In this document: piece by piece, positions 7,577 through 15,166 of the stretch
Numbering within the stretch: position 1 is the first letter of the stretch
Layout of the letters: every line of letters begins with the position of its first letter
Origin: Roseimaritima sp.
GTDB lineage: Bacteria; Planctomycetota; Planctomycetia; Pirellulales; Pirellulaceae
DNA: 17,366 nt
Direction of reading: 5' to 3'
Assembly: GCA_007124075.1 (NCBI GenBank)
Contig: SLFV01000581.1
Span: 1 to 17,366, forward strand
Program-made: the position numbers and the translations under genes
Notes under the pieces: generated by a model
What the model was told of the DNA's origin: nothing
The model's input: only the letters and a program-made list of their open reading frames with translations
The model's database searches: none

Positions 7577-9001
7577 TTATTTCCAAAGCCGTGAGACCGC
7601 ATTTGCCACTCGCCCCAACGGTCCTGGGCTCTGTTCTGTTGCGGGTCGAGGCTCAGGTGCAGGCGTTGGCATCGGCCCTTGACCGCTAGCGGGTGAGGGT
7701 AGCGACGAGCTGCCCGCGTGTGTTTGTGGGACAGACGTTTGTGGTGGACTGAGCGTCGCGAATTCTTGTGGCGAGAGCGTGAACACATGAACCGGATTGT
7801 GGGTTGACTCGGGCAGGTCGCTCGCACGCGCCGCGATGGCTTGGGCCTGAGCCTGTTTGCCCTGTTGCCGCAAGGTTTCTGCAAGATTGAAACCAGCAGC
7901 TTTGGATGGCTGTAATTGAAAGCTGTGCTGCAACACCCACTCGGCCTCGTCCAACAGGCTTTGTTGTAACAGTTGGTAACCTAGTTCATTTGCGACGTAA
8001 GCATCGTCGGGACGAGCTTGGAGGGCGGCGCGTAGAAGACAAATAGCGACGGCGGCTTGGAAGCTGTCCTCAGGCTTGGCCGCTGCCTCTACCTTCGCCA
8101 ACACAACGCAAGCATTGGTAGCGATCGGGTTGGCCATAGCAACCGCCGCCAATTGCTCGCGAGCGTAATCCAAGTAAATCTCTACCGCACGCGGGCCGTT
8201 GAGGAGTTCGGCACGGCAGTTTCTTAAGACCGGAGTTTCGTGCGATTGCGTCATTCGAGCGATTGTTTCGGCTTGAACTGTCCCGAAGCGTCCCGTGAAA
8301 TCGGTCACTTCGCGCAACGCCGTGCGGGCTTGCGTCAAACGCGTCGTCGAGTCAACTCCGCCATCCAGCAGATCGTTGGCTTCGGCGATCAGTCTTAGCG
8401 CTTCCAAAGCGTTCGTGCGGGCGGAGTGTACCATTCCTCTTTTGGCATGATCTTGAGCCTTCGCGACTGCCGAGGCGGCCTGTTGCGCAAGTCGTTTCGC
8501 TGTTAGTGAATGGGCACTCGGGATGGGAAGTGGTCGCAACGGTTGGGAGGTCGCTTGCAGGTTTCGTTGACTGACCTGACGTGCGATGATCGATCGCTGT
8601 CTTTGCTTTGCAATCGACGGATCCTTGGCAACACCCTCAGACCCCAGGGATCCGCTTGTCGGCTGCCTCACCGGTGCGTTTGGGCTTCGTGGTGTCAACG
8701 TCGTAGCAGCGGTAGGGGGCGGCTGCTCAAGCGGAGCTGCGGCCATGTTTTCCATTTCAACCTCTGGGTGCGCGGAAACCCCGATCGGTTGAGGCGTCTG
8801 AAGCCGGACACTTGATTCAAGTGAGCGGCTTCGTGGTTCCCTTCCAAAGCTGGGCTCACGAATCGTCCCGGATCGCGCCGGTCGGTTGAATCCAGGCTCT
8901 CCCTCGTATGCCACCACGGGCAACATGCAGCAAAAAACGATACCGCAACTAAGGCAGCACAGCCGATAACGTCTTGCCTGATTGGAGGCTACACGCAGCA
9001 C
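7577..9001 (-). CDS. Secreted or membrane-anchored TPR protein, Pro-rich
   Basis: A 474-aa protein I know only by its type. The start is a GTG at 9001: an in-frame stop lies upstream with no other start between, and the GTG places an Arg-rich n-region before the hydrophobic stretch at about 13-31 (ending LPVVA). Residues 35-160 are a low-complexity Pro/Ser/Arg linker. Residues 165-300 look helical (AKRLAQQAASAVAKAQDHAK onward). Residues 310-395 hold about two TPR-like helical hairpins (ARPDDAYVANELGYQLL, LDEAEWVLQHSFQLQP). The last 60 residues are again Pro-rich. It precedes the Wza-like gene by 20 bases. TPR proteins often accompany polysaccharide secretion pores as periplasmic scaffolds; that role here is inference. 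Confidence 0.75.
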   Translation of the reverse strand: MLRVASNQARRYRLCCLSCGIVFCCMLPVVAYEGEPGFNRPARSGTIREPSFGREPRSRSLESSVRLQTPQPIGVSAHPEVEMENMAAAPLEQPPPTAATTLTPRSPNAPVRQPTSGSLGSEGVAKDPSIAKQRQRSIIARQVSQRNLQATSQPLRPLPIPSAHSLTAKRLAQQAASAVAKAQDHAKRGMVHSARTNALEALRLIAEANDLLDGGVDSTTRLTQARTALREVTDFTGRFGTVQAETIARMTQSHETPVLRNCRAELLNGPRAVEIYLDYAREQLAAVAMANPIATNACVVLAKVEAAAKPEDSFQAAVAICLLRAALQARPDDAYVANELGYQLLQQSLLDEAEWVLQHSFQLQPSKAAGFNLAETLRQQGKQAQAQAIAARASDLPESTHNPVHVFTLSPQEFATLSPPQTSVPQTHAGSSSLPSPASGQGPMPTPAPEPRPATEQSPGPLGRVANAVSRLWK

Positions 9002-9100
9002 GCCAGAAGTTCTCGCACAATGAACATAAAACCATCATCAATGACACTACTCATAATTGTTCATCGGCGTGTCGTGTCGGTTTTGCCAAATAAAGCAATC

Positions 9101-9120
9101 ATTCGCCGTATTCCGGCAAT
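9101..9120 (-). other. Small imperfect hairpin between lipoprotein and TPR genes
   Basis: The stretch ATTcGCCG-tattc-CGGCAAT can fold with a one-base bulge. It lies in the 175-base gap between the end of the NMT1-like gene and the start of the TPR gene, on the strand of both. It might partly terminate the upstream transcript, but no T-tract follows directly, so the call is weak. Confidence 0.25.
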
Positions 9121-9176
9121 GCTAGCCCCCGTGATAAGCGTCAGAGGCGTAAAAGTTTCTGTAAATCCTCCAGTTG

Positions 9177-10274
9177 CTAATCTGTTGCTGCTACGTCCTT
9201 TGCCGCCGCTTCGTTGGCGATGGTCGGTTGATTCATCAAAAACCGAACATCAAAACAATCTTCCGCACGAACGTTTTTAGGATCGATCAGGTCCAGTTCA
9301 ACCAGGTGATCGATCAGTTCCTGCCACCGTTCCAGCGACATCTGACCAATCTGCTCCTCCGTCATTCCAGCGGGCATCATCAGCCGTGGTAACTGCTGCA
9401 CCCCAAATTCCAGTACCTCCCTGGTCATGCCGTGCCGGTTGGCCGCGAAAATCAGTTCATTGGCAGGTTCGGGCCGCGCAATATATTCCAGCCAGCCCTT
9501 GCTGGTTGCCTGCACAAACTGACGGACCAACTCCGGTTGCTCCTGGATTAAGCGTTCCGTCGTGATCAGTACGCTGCTGTACGGATTCCACCCGAGGGTA
9601 CTGACCATCAACGCATTAACCTCAATACCCTGCTGGGTCGCCTGCAAGGGTTCGGCATAGCAATAGGCTTGGATTGCCACACTGGGATCGGTAACCAAAC
9701 CGGCGACCGTTCCGGTGTAAGGGACTTCTTTCACCTTTTCCAGCAGCCCACGGATCCGCATGAACTCCACGAATGGCATCCCCGGTTGTCGTTGCAACGT
9801 CAAACCGCCCAACTGCTCCAACGACTCCACCCCCGATTCCTTCCGGACCAAAATGCACCGCGGGTGATCTTGCAACGCTGCGTGCAAGGCCACCGCCTTG
9901 ACGCCTCGATTCCGATACATGGCGACATCGTCCGCATTGGCAAACGCAAATTGGCAGCGTCCACTCTCCAGGTCGGCCGCTAGCGGCGTCGCTGCTCCCC
10001 CCTGTCGGATTTCAACATCGATTCCGGCCTGCTGGTAATACCCCGCAGCGACGGCGGCAAACGCACCACCATGCTCCGGTTCGGGATACCAATTCAGTTG
10101 CAGCACCACCTTCTGCGGGCTGTCGGACGTTGGCTGCGGCGAACCGCAGCCTAAAAACGATGCGACCAGCCAGACGCTCGCGATAAAAGTGCGGCAAAAC
10201 CGACAGCATCTACGCGATTTGGTGGTCAACTTGGGGATCGGCAAAAAAAAATCGCTTGGTTTTCTTGATTGCAT
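9177..10274 (-). CDS. NMT1/THI5-like ABC transporter substrate-binding lipoprotein
   Basis: A 365-aa periplasmic binding protein of the NMT1/THI5 (SsuA/ThiY) type. The N-terminus has basic residues, a hydrophobic stretch (about 29-41), then a lipobox-like FLGC with Cys43, so it is probably a membrane-anchored lipoprotein. Typical family sequence follows: LQLNWYPEPEHGGAFAAVAA and GYYQQAGIDVEI, then GRCQFAFANADDVAMYRNRG, and later YCYAEPLQA and GWNPYSSVLITTE. Family members bind pyrimidine thiamine precursors, alkanesulfonates, taurine and similar ligands; the ligand here cannot be told. The ATG at 10274 was preferred over a TTG at 10358 because it gives a normal lipoprotein signal. No permease or ATPase gene lies beside it, which is unusual. 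The TPR gene follows after 175 bases, so co-transcription is uncertain. Confidence 0.82.
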   Translation of the reverse strand: MQSRKPSDFFLPIPKLTTKSRRCCRFCRTFIASVWLVASFLGCGSPQPTSDSPQKVVLQLNWYPEPEHGGAFAAVAAGYYQQAGIDVEIRQGGAATPLAADLESGRCQFAFANADDVAMYRNRGVKAVALHAALQDHPRCILVRKESGVESLEQLGGLTLQRQPGMPFVEFMRIRGLLEKVKEVPYTGTVAGLVTDPSVAIQAYCYAEPLQATQQGIEVNALMVSTLGWNPYSSVLITTERLIQEQPELVRQFVQATSKGWLEYIARPEPANELIFAANRHGMTREVLEFGVQQLPRLMMPAGMTEEQIGQMSLERWQELIDHLVELDLIDPKNVRAEDCFDVRFLMNQPTIANEAAAKDVAATD

Positions 10275-10303
10275 GATCGACAAAAACGGTTGGAGAAGTG
10301 GAG

Positions 10304-10320
10304 CTGGAAAACCGTTCCAG
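10304..10320. promoter_or_regulatory. Inverted repeat in leader of the NMT1-like gene
   Basis: CTGGAA-aaccg-TTCCAG is a perfect 6-bp inverted repeat with a 5-base centre, about 30 bases upstream of the lipoprotein ATG. It could be a dimeric regulator site or an RNA hairpin in the leader. The symmetry is seen; the function is inferred. Confidence 0.4.
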
Positions 10321-10416
10321 AACCGGATCTGCCCCCATACACTAAAGCTCTTCTTCAATCATCGCAACGCGTTTAGGCCAGCAGCAGGTCAGGATTAGCC
10401 TGTCCCGCCTTGAGAT

Positions 10417-10455
10417 CCTGCCCTGCTCCTCGCAGTTCCCTCACCGCAGGGCGGG
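10417..10455. repeat. 10-bp stem-loop, possibly a degenerate intergenic repeat
   Basis: CCTGCCCTGC (10417-10426) pairs with GCAGGGCGGG (10446-10455) over ten pairs with one G-U, enclosing a 19-base loop. The GC-rich stem resembles the REP-like palindromes scattered between genes in many GC-rich bacteria, but only one copy lies in this window. An alternative pairing, CAGGAT (10390-10395) with ATCCTG (10415-10420), competes with it. Confidence 0.4.
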
Positions 10456-10608
10456 GGCAAGAGAGATGGAACCGATAGCGGATTGGCGTGTGGGTCTCGG
10501 AAGGTTGCGGTGGTTCGGGCCCTTTCCGGCCGGGCCCGCAATTTTCTTGTTTAGCTGCTTTCACTTTGGTTCGCGACCAGTCAGAATGCGTATGGGCCAT
10601 GTTTTCAG

Positions 10609-10630
10609 TAAACTCGCCCGATAAACTCGC
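10609..10630 (+). repeat. 9-bp direct repeat upstream of the Wzz-like gene
   Basis: TAAACTCGC occurs at 10609-10617 and 10622-10630, 13 bp start to start, ending 28 bases before the ATG of the Wzz-like gene. It is a candidate regulator-binding site; no known consensus is recognised. Confidence 0.4.
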
Positions 10631-10658
10631 GTCTTTTCTTTTATGATTTTCATCCGCC

Positions 10659-12308
10659 ATGTCCGCCCGAAAACAAACAACTAGCGGTTGGCTATCGCTT
10701 ATCGCTTGGACGTTCCTGGGAGTGATCGTTGGTGCTGGCGCAAGCTTTTTCGTCTATGCCAAACAGTTTCCGGTTTTTCGTTCAACCGCAGTGATACAGG
10801 TTAATCGTCCCGTGGACGTTGGTGGCGAGGTGGAGTCGCAGGGGCAAGTTGCTGCAGAACTGCCGGGCGAAGGCAGCGAAAACGAGCCTCAGGCCGAAGG
10901 TCAAAAAAGGCCCCCAACGGGGCCGGAACGTTGGGTTTTGCTTAGCGAACCCGTGATCTCCGCCGCGCTCGGCAGGCAGGAACTTCGCGGTCTCCCCGAA
11001 TTGGAAGGTGACGAACCTCCGCCGCTGCACGACGGCGTCAGTCTGGCTCGCTGGTTGGTGCGAACCTCGGCAGTTACGGTGGACTACGAAGGTGAATCGC
11101 TGTCAGGGCAGATCTACCGCTTGCATGCATTGGGAAAAACCCCCTCTTCGGCGATGCAAATCAATCAAGCCATTTTGTCTTCCTACCTGCGACACACTTT
11201 GGGCGAAGCCATGGCGGGGCCGGACGCGGATTTTGCGTTGGCATCCAACGAGGAAGGGGTAGCGAACACGATTGAGTTGGTGCTGCAACGAATTGGCGAT
11301 TTGGAACAAAAAAAACTTGCGTTAACGCTGCCGCAAGATGCCGCATTGGAGGCGGGGCGAGTGGTTTCCCCAGCGGCGGAAGACCTAATCCGTTACCGTC
11401 GATTGACCGATGAACGCGCTGCGCAGGCAGCCGCATTGGAGCAGAAATTACGGACCGTGGAAGCTCTGATCACACAAGGTGCGGGAGCGGACAACGTCCT
11501 TTTCGCCTTGGGGCAATCGGTTCCGTCCCATTCGCCTGCATCTGGCAGCGAGACGTTTGGGATGCGAAATCAATCTAGTCAAATGGCTTTCGATGTCGAA
11601 TTGGCCAGTTACCAGCAACGGATGGCCGAACGGAAAAGAGTGATCGCGGAGATCGAACGAGAAGTGCAACCGCTCGAGACGGAGAAAGAAGAGCTGTTGA
11701 AACACGTCGGCCCGGCGCACCCGCGTGTTAAAGGGGTTCAGCGACGCATTGATACGGTACGTCGTAAATTGGATAATTTGCCCCCGGTAGGACTTCCACC
11801 AGCGCAGTTATCTCAGGCCCCGTCAGATAAAGCTCCTGATGATGATGCAGCGGAGGCCGAGCTGAGGATTGAGGGTGAGATTGTTAGGAGGCCACGTAGC
11901 AAGGGCGAAACGATTACCGCGTTGCTTCGAGCCCTGCGGTCAGAGGTGCATCAGGCAACGCGGGATATCGACGCCGCAGCGCAGAAAAGGGATGCTGCGG
12001 CATCTTCGGTAGCGGTTCAGCAACGAATTTTGCTGCAGAACCAACAGCTAAATGAGGAATTACAGCAGCAGAAACGGCTTTTGGCTGGGATCACGCAGAA
12101 ATTGACCCCTGCCGCCGATCAGGGGGAACACTCCGTTTCGGTTTCGGTTTCGGTCTTGGAATCGCCTGAACTGGGCGTGCAGATTGCTCCAGTGCTAGAA
12201 AAACATTTATTCGCAGGGGGCCTGCTCGGAGGATTTAGCGGTTTTTCTTTGGGCATCCTCCTGTTAATGGGATCGCTGGCCGCTGCCAGGGAGCAGGAAA
12301 CGTCGTGA
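10659..12308 (+). CDS. Wzz/GumC-like chain-length determinant protein without kinase
   Basis: A 549-aa inner-membrane polysaccharide co-polymerase-like protein. One membrane segment is at about 12-34 and another at about 517-542, with a large periplasmic part between, the classic Wzz layout. The family beta element FRSTAVIQVNRP (40-51) is followed by a polar low-complexity insert (55-90). Coiled coils are likely at about 200-275, 310-372 and 420-482. The Wzz-type motif GPAHPRV is at 351-357, and a Pro-containing SPELGVQIAPV precedes the second membrane segment. The protein stops 7 residues after that segment, so the cytoplasmic tyrosine kinase domain found fused in many relatives is absent. 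The ATG at 10659 has no visible Shine-Dalgarno sequence. It faces away from the Wza-like gene and probably works with it across the periplasm. Confidence 0.83.
   Translation: MSARKQTTSGWLSLIAWTFLGVIVGAGASFFVYAKQFPVFRSTAVIQVNRPVDVGGEVESQGQVAAELPGEGSENEPQAEGQKRPPTGPERWVLLSEPVISAALGRQELRGLPELEGDEPPPLHDGVSLARWLVRTSAVTVDYEGESLSGQIYRLHALGKTPSSAMQINQAILSSYLRHTLGEAMAGPDADFALASNEEGVANTIELVLQRIGDLEQKKLALTLPQDAALEAGRVVSPAAEDLIRYRRLTDERAAQAAALEQKLRTVEALITQGAGADNVLFALGQSVPSHSPASGSETFGMRNQSSQMAFDVELASYQQRMAERKRVIAEIEREVQPLETEKEELLKHVGPAHPRVKGVQRRIDTVRRKLDNLPPVGLPPAQLSQAPSDKAPDDDAAEAELRIEGEIVRRPRSKGETITALLRALRSEVHQATRDIDAAAQKRDAAASSVAVQQRILLQNQQLNEELQQQKRLLAGITQKLTPAADQGEHSVSVSVSVLESPELGVQIAPVLEKHLFAGGLLGGFSGFSLGILLLMGSLAAAREQETS
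12135..12152 (+). repeat. Hexanucleotide tandem repeat inside the Wzz-like gene
   Basis: GTTTCG is repeated three times in a row, encoding the SVSVSVS strand just before the second membrane segment. Gain or loss of a unit would keep the reading frame and add or remove two residues. Confidence 0.7.
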
Positions 12309-12428
12309 ATTTGAGTATTTCTTCGAGTTAAATTGAAGGATTAGATTGATTGCATTGATTTGTCTGGGTAAATTGGAGAAGATTGCTGGACAAGCCACCC
12401 TTGCGCTAACCTGAATTTTGAGAGTCTT

Positions 12429-13610
12429 ATGAATCGATTGACCTCGCACTTGAGTTGCCTGATTGCGCTGCTTTCAGCTTGCTGTGTCTCGACTGTCGTT
12501 GCCCAAGACGTCGCGGCGGAACAGGTTCCAGCGGGAAAACAGCATTTGTTGAACGTCCCCGATGATTTTTTCGCGTACTCCGACAATGGCGTCGTCCGCT
12601 TTCGAGTGATGAGCCTGGAGGCCTTATCGCCTGATTCGCCATTGCCGACCCAGGTTCGCTTGATTGGGTTTGATGGGCAATCGATGGCTGCTCGGATAGG
12701 TCGGGGTGGTCACGTGGAGTTTCAGGGGGTCAGTCCTGGGCCTTACGCGGTGATTGTTACGGGGCCTGGAATGTACATGGCATCAGCGGTGTTTGTGTCC
12801 GCATCCGGTCGAGCTAGGTTGTCGCATCAACCGTTGCAGTTTCCTGTCATCCCGGTTCGTGATGACTTAGAAATCCGCAGCTACGCCAGTTTGATGCCCA
12901 CGAGGACCAGGGATCAGGTCTATCAAACACGGATGCAGTTCGATCGCTATACGACGCGAGCCAAAGGGTTCTACCGAGCGGAATTGAATGCGGATGGAGA
13001 CCTTCTTGGAAATGTCTACGCAGTGACTTCGCCCGATCAAAACGTCGACTACTCGGACGCGACGGTCACCATCTATCGTGCAGGTCAAAAGGTACGGGAG
13101 TCCGAAGTCAACAGCGGCGGTAGTTTCGTGTTGCGTGACTTTCCCACGGGTACTTTTTACGCGGTGGTTTCCGGTTCGCTTGGGTACGCCGCATTTGGAT
13201 TCGAAGTTTTGAAGTCTGTAGACAATGGGGTTGATCCGGTTGCGGAGGAAACTGGCGGAGTTGGCAGGAGGGCGAATTTTCGGCGGCACGCAGCGATGCA
13301 AGCGGGACTTCCTTTGGATGTTTTGCTGATTCCCGGGCCGATCATTCCCGCAATTGAAGATTCCATTGAGCAGGACCTTGCCGAACGCGAGCTTGGTGAA
13401 CTTGGTGCGGCACCTCCGGTACCGATGACGGGTGGGGCAGGTGGTGGCGGAGCAGGCGGCGGCGGAGCAGGCGGCGGCGGAGGTGCTGGTGGTGGTGAGT
13501 TGCTGGGGGCAGCAGCATTGGCTGCATTGGCTGCGGCACTGGCAGATTCGGACAGCACGGGACCACTGCTTCCTCCCGATCCGGCTTCGCCTCCGGTTGT
13601 CGTTGAATAG
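12429..13610 (+). CDS. Secreted beta-sandwich protein with Gly/Ala-rich tail
   Basis: A 393-aa exported protein. The signal peptide is at 1-25, with likely cleavage at VVA-QD. Two regions look like carboxypeptidase-regulatory or prealbumin-like beta-sandwich domains: about 56-125 (VVRFRVMSL to PGPYAVIVTGPG) and about 183-262 (ELNADGDLLGNVYA to FVLRDFPTGTFYAVVSG), each with the typical 'G-x-F-x-(3-4)-P-x-G-x-Y/F-x-V' finish. A hydrophobic segment (294-308) and an acidic helix (310-326) lead into a Gly-rich repeat (335-356), an Ala/Leu stretch (358-372) and a Pro-rich end. It follows the Wzz-like gene by 120 AT-richer bases on the same strand and probably acts at the cell surface with the exported material. 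I do not know a named family for the whole protein. Confidence 0.75.
   Translation: MNRLTSHLSCLIALLSACCVSTVVAQDVAAEQVPAGKQHLLNVPDDFFAYSDNGVVRFRVMSLEALSPDSPLPTQVRLIGFDGQSMAARIGRGGHVEFQGVSPGPYAVIVTGPGMYMASAVFVSASGRARLSHQPLQFPVIPVRDDLEIRSYASLMPTRTRDQVYQTRMQFDRYTTRAKGFYRAELNADGDLLGNVYAVTSPDQNVDYSDATVTIYRAGQKVRESEVNSGGSFVLRDFPTGTFYAVVSGSLGYAAFGFEVLKSVDNGVDPVAEETGGVGRRANFRRHAAMQAGLPLDVLLIPGPIIPAIEDSIEQDLAERELGELGAAPPVPMTGGAGGGGAGGGGAGGGGGAGGGELLGAAALAALAAALADSDSTGPLLPPDPASPPVVVE
13425..13484 (+). repeat. 15-bp tandem repeat encoding GGGGA units
   Basis: A 15-base unit close to GGCGGCGGCGGAGCA occurs about three to four times in phase (clearest at 13440-13454, 13455-13469 and 13470-13484, with a diverged copy before). 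It encodes Gly-Gly-Gly-Gly-Ala pentapeptides in the tail of the secreted protein. Two copies are nearly identical, so length variation by slippage is possible without frameshift. Confidence 0.75.
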
Positions 13611-13670
13611 TGCTGGACGGGCGATTTGTAGGGCCGGTTGGTGCAAGCCTGCGGTTTCGCGATTCGCTGT

Positions 13671-13694
13671 AGTAGAAGGGTCAGCAGTAGAAGG
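13671..13694 (+). repeat. 9-bp duplication over the ribosome-binding site of the YeiH-like gene
   Basis: AGTAGAAGG is present at 13671-13679 and 13686-13694, 15 bp apart. The second copy carries the AAGGA (13691-13695) that serves as Shine-Dalgarno for the transporter gene, 7 bases before the GTG at 13703. The first copy may be a remnant duplicate or a decoy site. Confidence 0.55.
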
Positions 13695-13702
13695 ATTGAT
13701 TG

Positions 13703-15166
13703 GTGGCTGTTCAGCAAAAGCCGGCGGATAGGAGTGGTGCTGTGATAACGCCCGCCTCCCGCATGCTATCGGAGGACCTGCTGGCGGTCCTGTGCGGTGG
13801 CTTCTTGCTGTTGATTTCTTTCGCTGCTGTATTGTTGCCCAAAGCGTTTGAAGTTGGGCGTAACGGACCGAGCGTTGTGGCGGGGAGTGTTGTAGATGTC
13901 CCGGCCTATCAAAGCCTGCTGCAGACGACGGTGGCGGAGCCTGGAAAGTGGACTCTCAGTCCTGTAGAGGCTTTCTACGGGGAGGAATCCGCTGGCCAAC
14001 GCGAATCACCAATCGTTATCAACCGGATTCCAGGGATTATCGGGGCGGTAGTAATTCTGGCTTTGGTGATGACGCTTGCAGTTTATGGGCAAGGGGAAAG
14101 GGTAGGACCTTTCGTTATCGCTTTTGGGGGCGTTGCTTTACTGTCAACGTTTGCATTCTTATTGGCATCGCATGCGGTCATTAAGGCGATGTCGCTGGAA
14201 TATGCGTTGTGGGCATTGTTGGCAGGGATGTGGGTCAGCAACACGGTGGGGTTACCCAATTGGCTGCGTCCCGCCGTGCGAACGGAACTGTATATCAAGA
14301 CCGGGTTGGTGATTTTCGGTGCTGAGGTGCTGTTCGGTCGGCTGCTTGCCCTAGGGGTCCCCGGAATCTTTGTTGCCTGGGTGGTAACCCCCATTGTTCT
14401 GGTTACCACGTATTGGTTCGGACAGCGAATCCTTCGAATGCCCTCTCAGTCGCTAAATATGGTGATTTCTGCTGACATGTCAGTGTGTGGTGTGTCTGCG
14501 GCTATCGCTACGGCTGCGGCTTGCCGCGCGAAAAAAGAGGAGCTGAGTCTTGCGGTTGGGATGTCCTTGTCGTTCACCGTGGTCATGATGATTTTGCTAC
14601 CGATCGTTGTTCGCGTGCTGGGCATTGATCCAATTTTAGGGGGTGCCTGGATCGGGGGAACCATCGACTCCACCGGAGCGGTCGCTGCGGCAGCGAATTC
14701 CTTTGGAAAGGAGGGGGCGGAGGTGGCGATGACAACGAAAATGATCCAGAACATTTTAATCGGGGTCATCGCATTTGGCGTCGCTACCTATTGGACTGTC
14801 AGTGTGGACCGTGATCCCGCGGCCAGACAACCTGAAGCTGTAGAGATCTGGCGACGGTTCCCAAAATTTGTCCTTGGCTTTCTTTTCGCCTCGCTCTTTT
14901 TCTCCCTGCTGCACAGTCAATTGGCCGATGGTCCGCAAATCATCAAGGCCATGTTGGACGGATCGTCGAAAAGCTTTCGCGGTTGGTTGTTCTGTCTGGC
15001 CTTTGTCAGTATCGGCTTGGCGACGAATTTTCGCCAGTTGGCCCCCTTCCTACGCGGCGGTAAACCGTTGGTCTTGTACGTTTGTGGTCAGAGCCTAAAT
15101 TTGTGCCTGACATTGTTCATGGCATGGCTGATGTTCAAGGTAGTCTTCGCGGATCTGGCACAATGA
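13703..15166 (+). CDS. YeiH-family putative sulfate exporter, extended N-terminus
   Basis: An inner-membrane protein of the YeiH/UPF0324 family (PF03601), often named putative sulfate exporter without firm proof. Family marks are ISADMSVCGVSAAIATAAAC (about 255-274), GAWIGGTIDSTGAVAAAA (314-331), TTKMIQN (344-350) and SIGLATNFRQLAPFL (436-450), with about ten hydrophobic spans. At 487 aa it exceeds the usual near-350-aa proteins. The extra part is an N-terminal membrane span (about 27-48) followed by a roughly 60-residue polar loop (about 50-108) before the next span. The GTG at 13703 is preferred because AAGGA lies 7 bases upstream; a TTG at 13700 and an ATG at about 13763 are alternatives. 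Its stop overlaps the next start (ATGA). Substrate is not determinable here. Confidence 0.85.
   Translation: MAVQQKPADRSGAVITPASRMLSEDLLAVLCGGFLLLISFAAVLLPKAFEVGRNGPSVVAGSVVDVPAYQSLLQTTVAEPGKWTLSPVEAFYGEESAGQRESPIVINRIPGIIGAVVILALVMTLAVYGQGERVGPFVIAFGGVALLSTFAFLLASHAVIKAMSLEYALWALLAGMWVSNTVGLPNWLRPAVRTELYIKTGLVIFGAEVLFGRLLALGVPGIFVAWVVTPIVLVTTYWFGQRILRMPSQSLNMVISADMSVCGVSAAIATAAACRAKKEELSLAVGMSLSFTVVMMILLPIVVRVLGIDPILGGAWIGGTIDSTGAVAAAANSFGKEGAEVAMTTKMIQNILIGVIAFGVATYWTVSVDRDPAARQPEAVEIWRRFPKFVLGFLFASLFFSLLHSQLADGPQIIKAMLDGSSKSFRGWLFCLAFVSIGLATNFRQLAPFLRGGKPLVLYVCGQSLNLCLTLFMAWLMFKVVFADLAQ

Larger units (their letters stand above)
10275..10658. other. 384-base divergent intergenic region with several inverted repeats
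   Basis: This gap separates the minus arm and plus arm of the export locus and must hold both promoters. It contains a strong stem at 10417-10455, a GC-rich stem at 10516-10538 (CGGGCC/GGCCCG, 11-base loop), a CTGGAA/TTCCAG inverted repeat at 10304-10320 and a TAAACTCGC direct repeat at 10609-10630. A TATGAT at 10642-10647 could be a -10 box for the Wzz-like gene, but no matching -35 is visible. A 95-codon minus-strand frame here was judged not to be a gene. Confidence 0.55.

Noticed and set aside
10373..10660. Minus-strand frame of 95 codons between the two arms of the export locus
   Set aside because: Its sequence is low-complexity and resembles no family. It runs through the strong stem-loops and overlaps the start of the Wzz-like gene, so an open frame by chance in GC-rich non-coding DNA is more likely.
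12867..13717. Long minus-strand frames antisense to the secreted Gly-rich protein (259 and 186 codons)
   Set aside because: They mirror the sense gene: the Gly repeat reads as Pro or Arg/His runs. No family or start signal supports them, while the sense frame has a signal peptide and domains.
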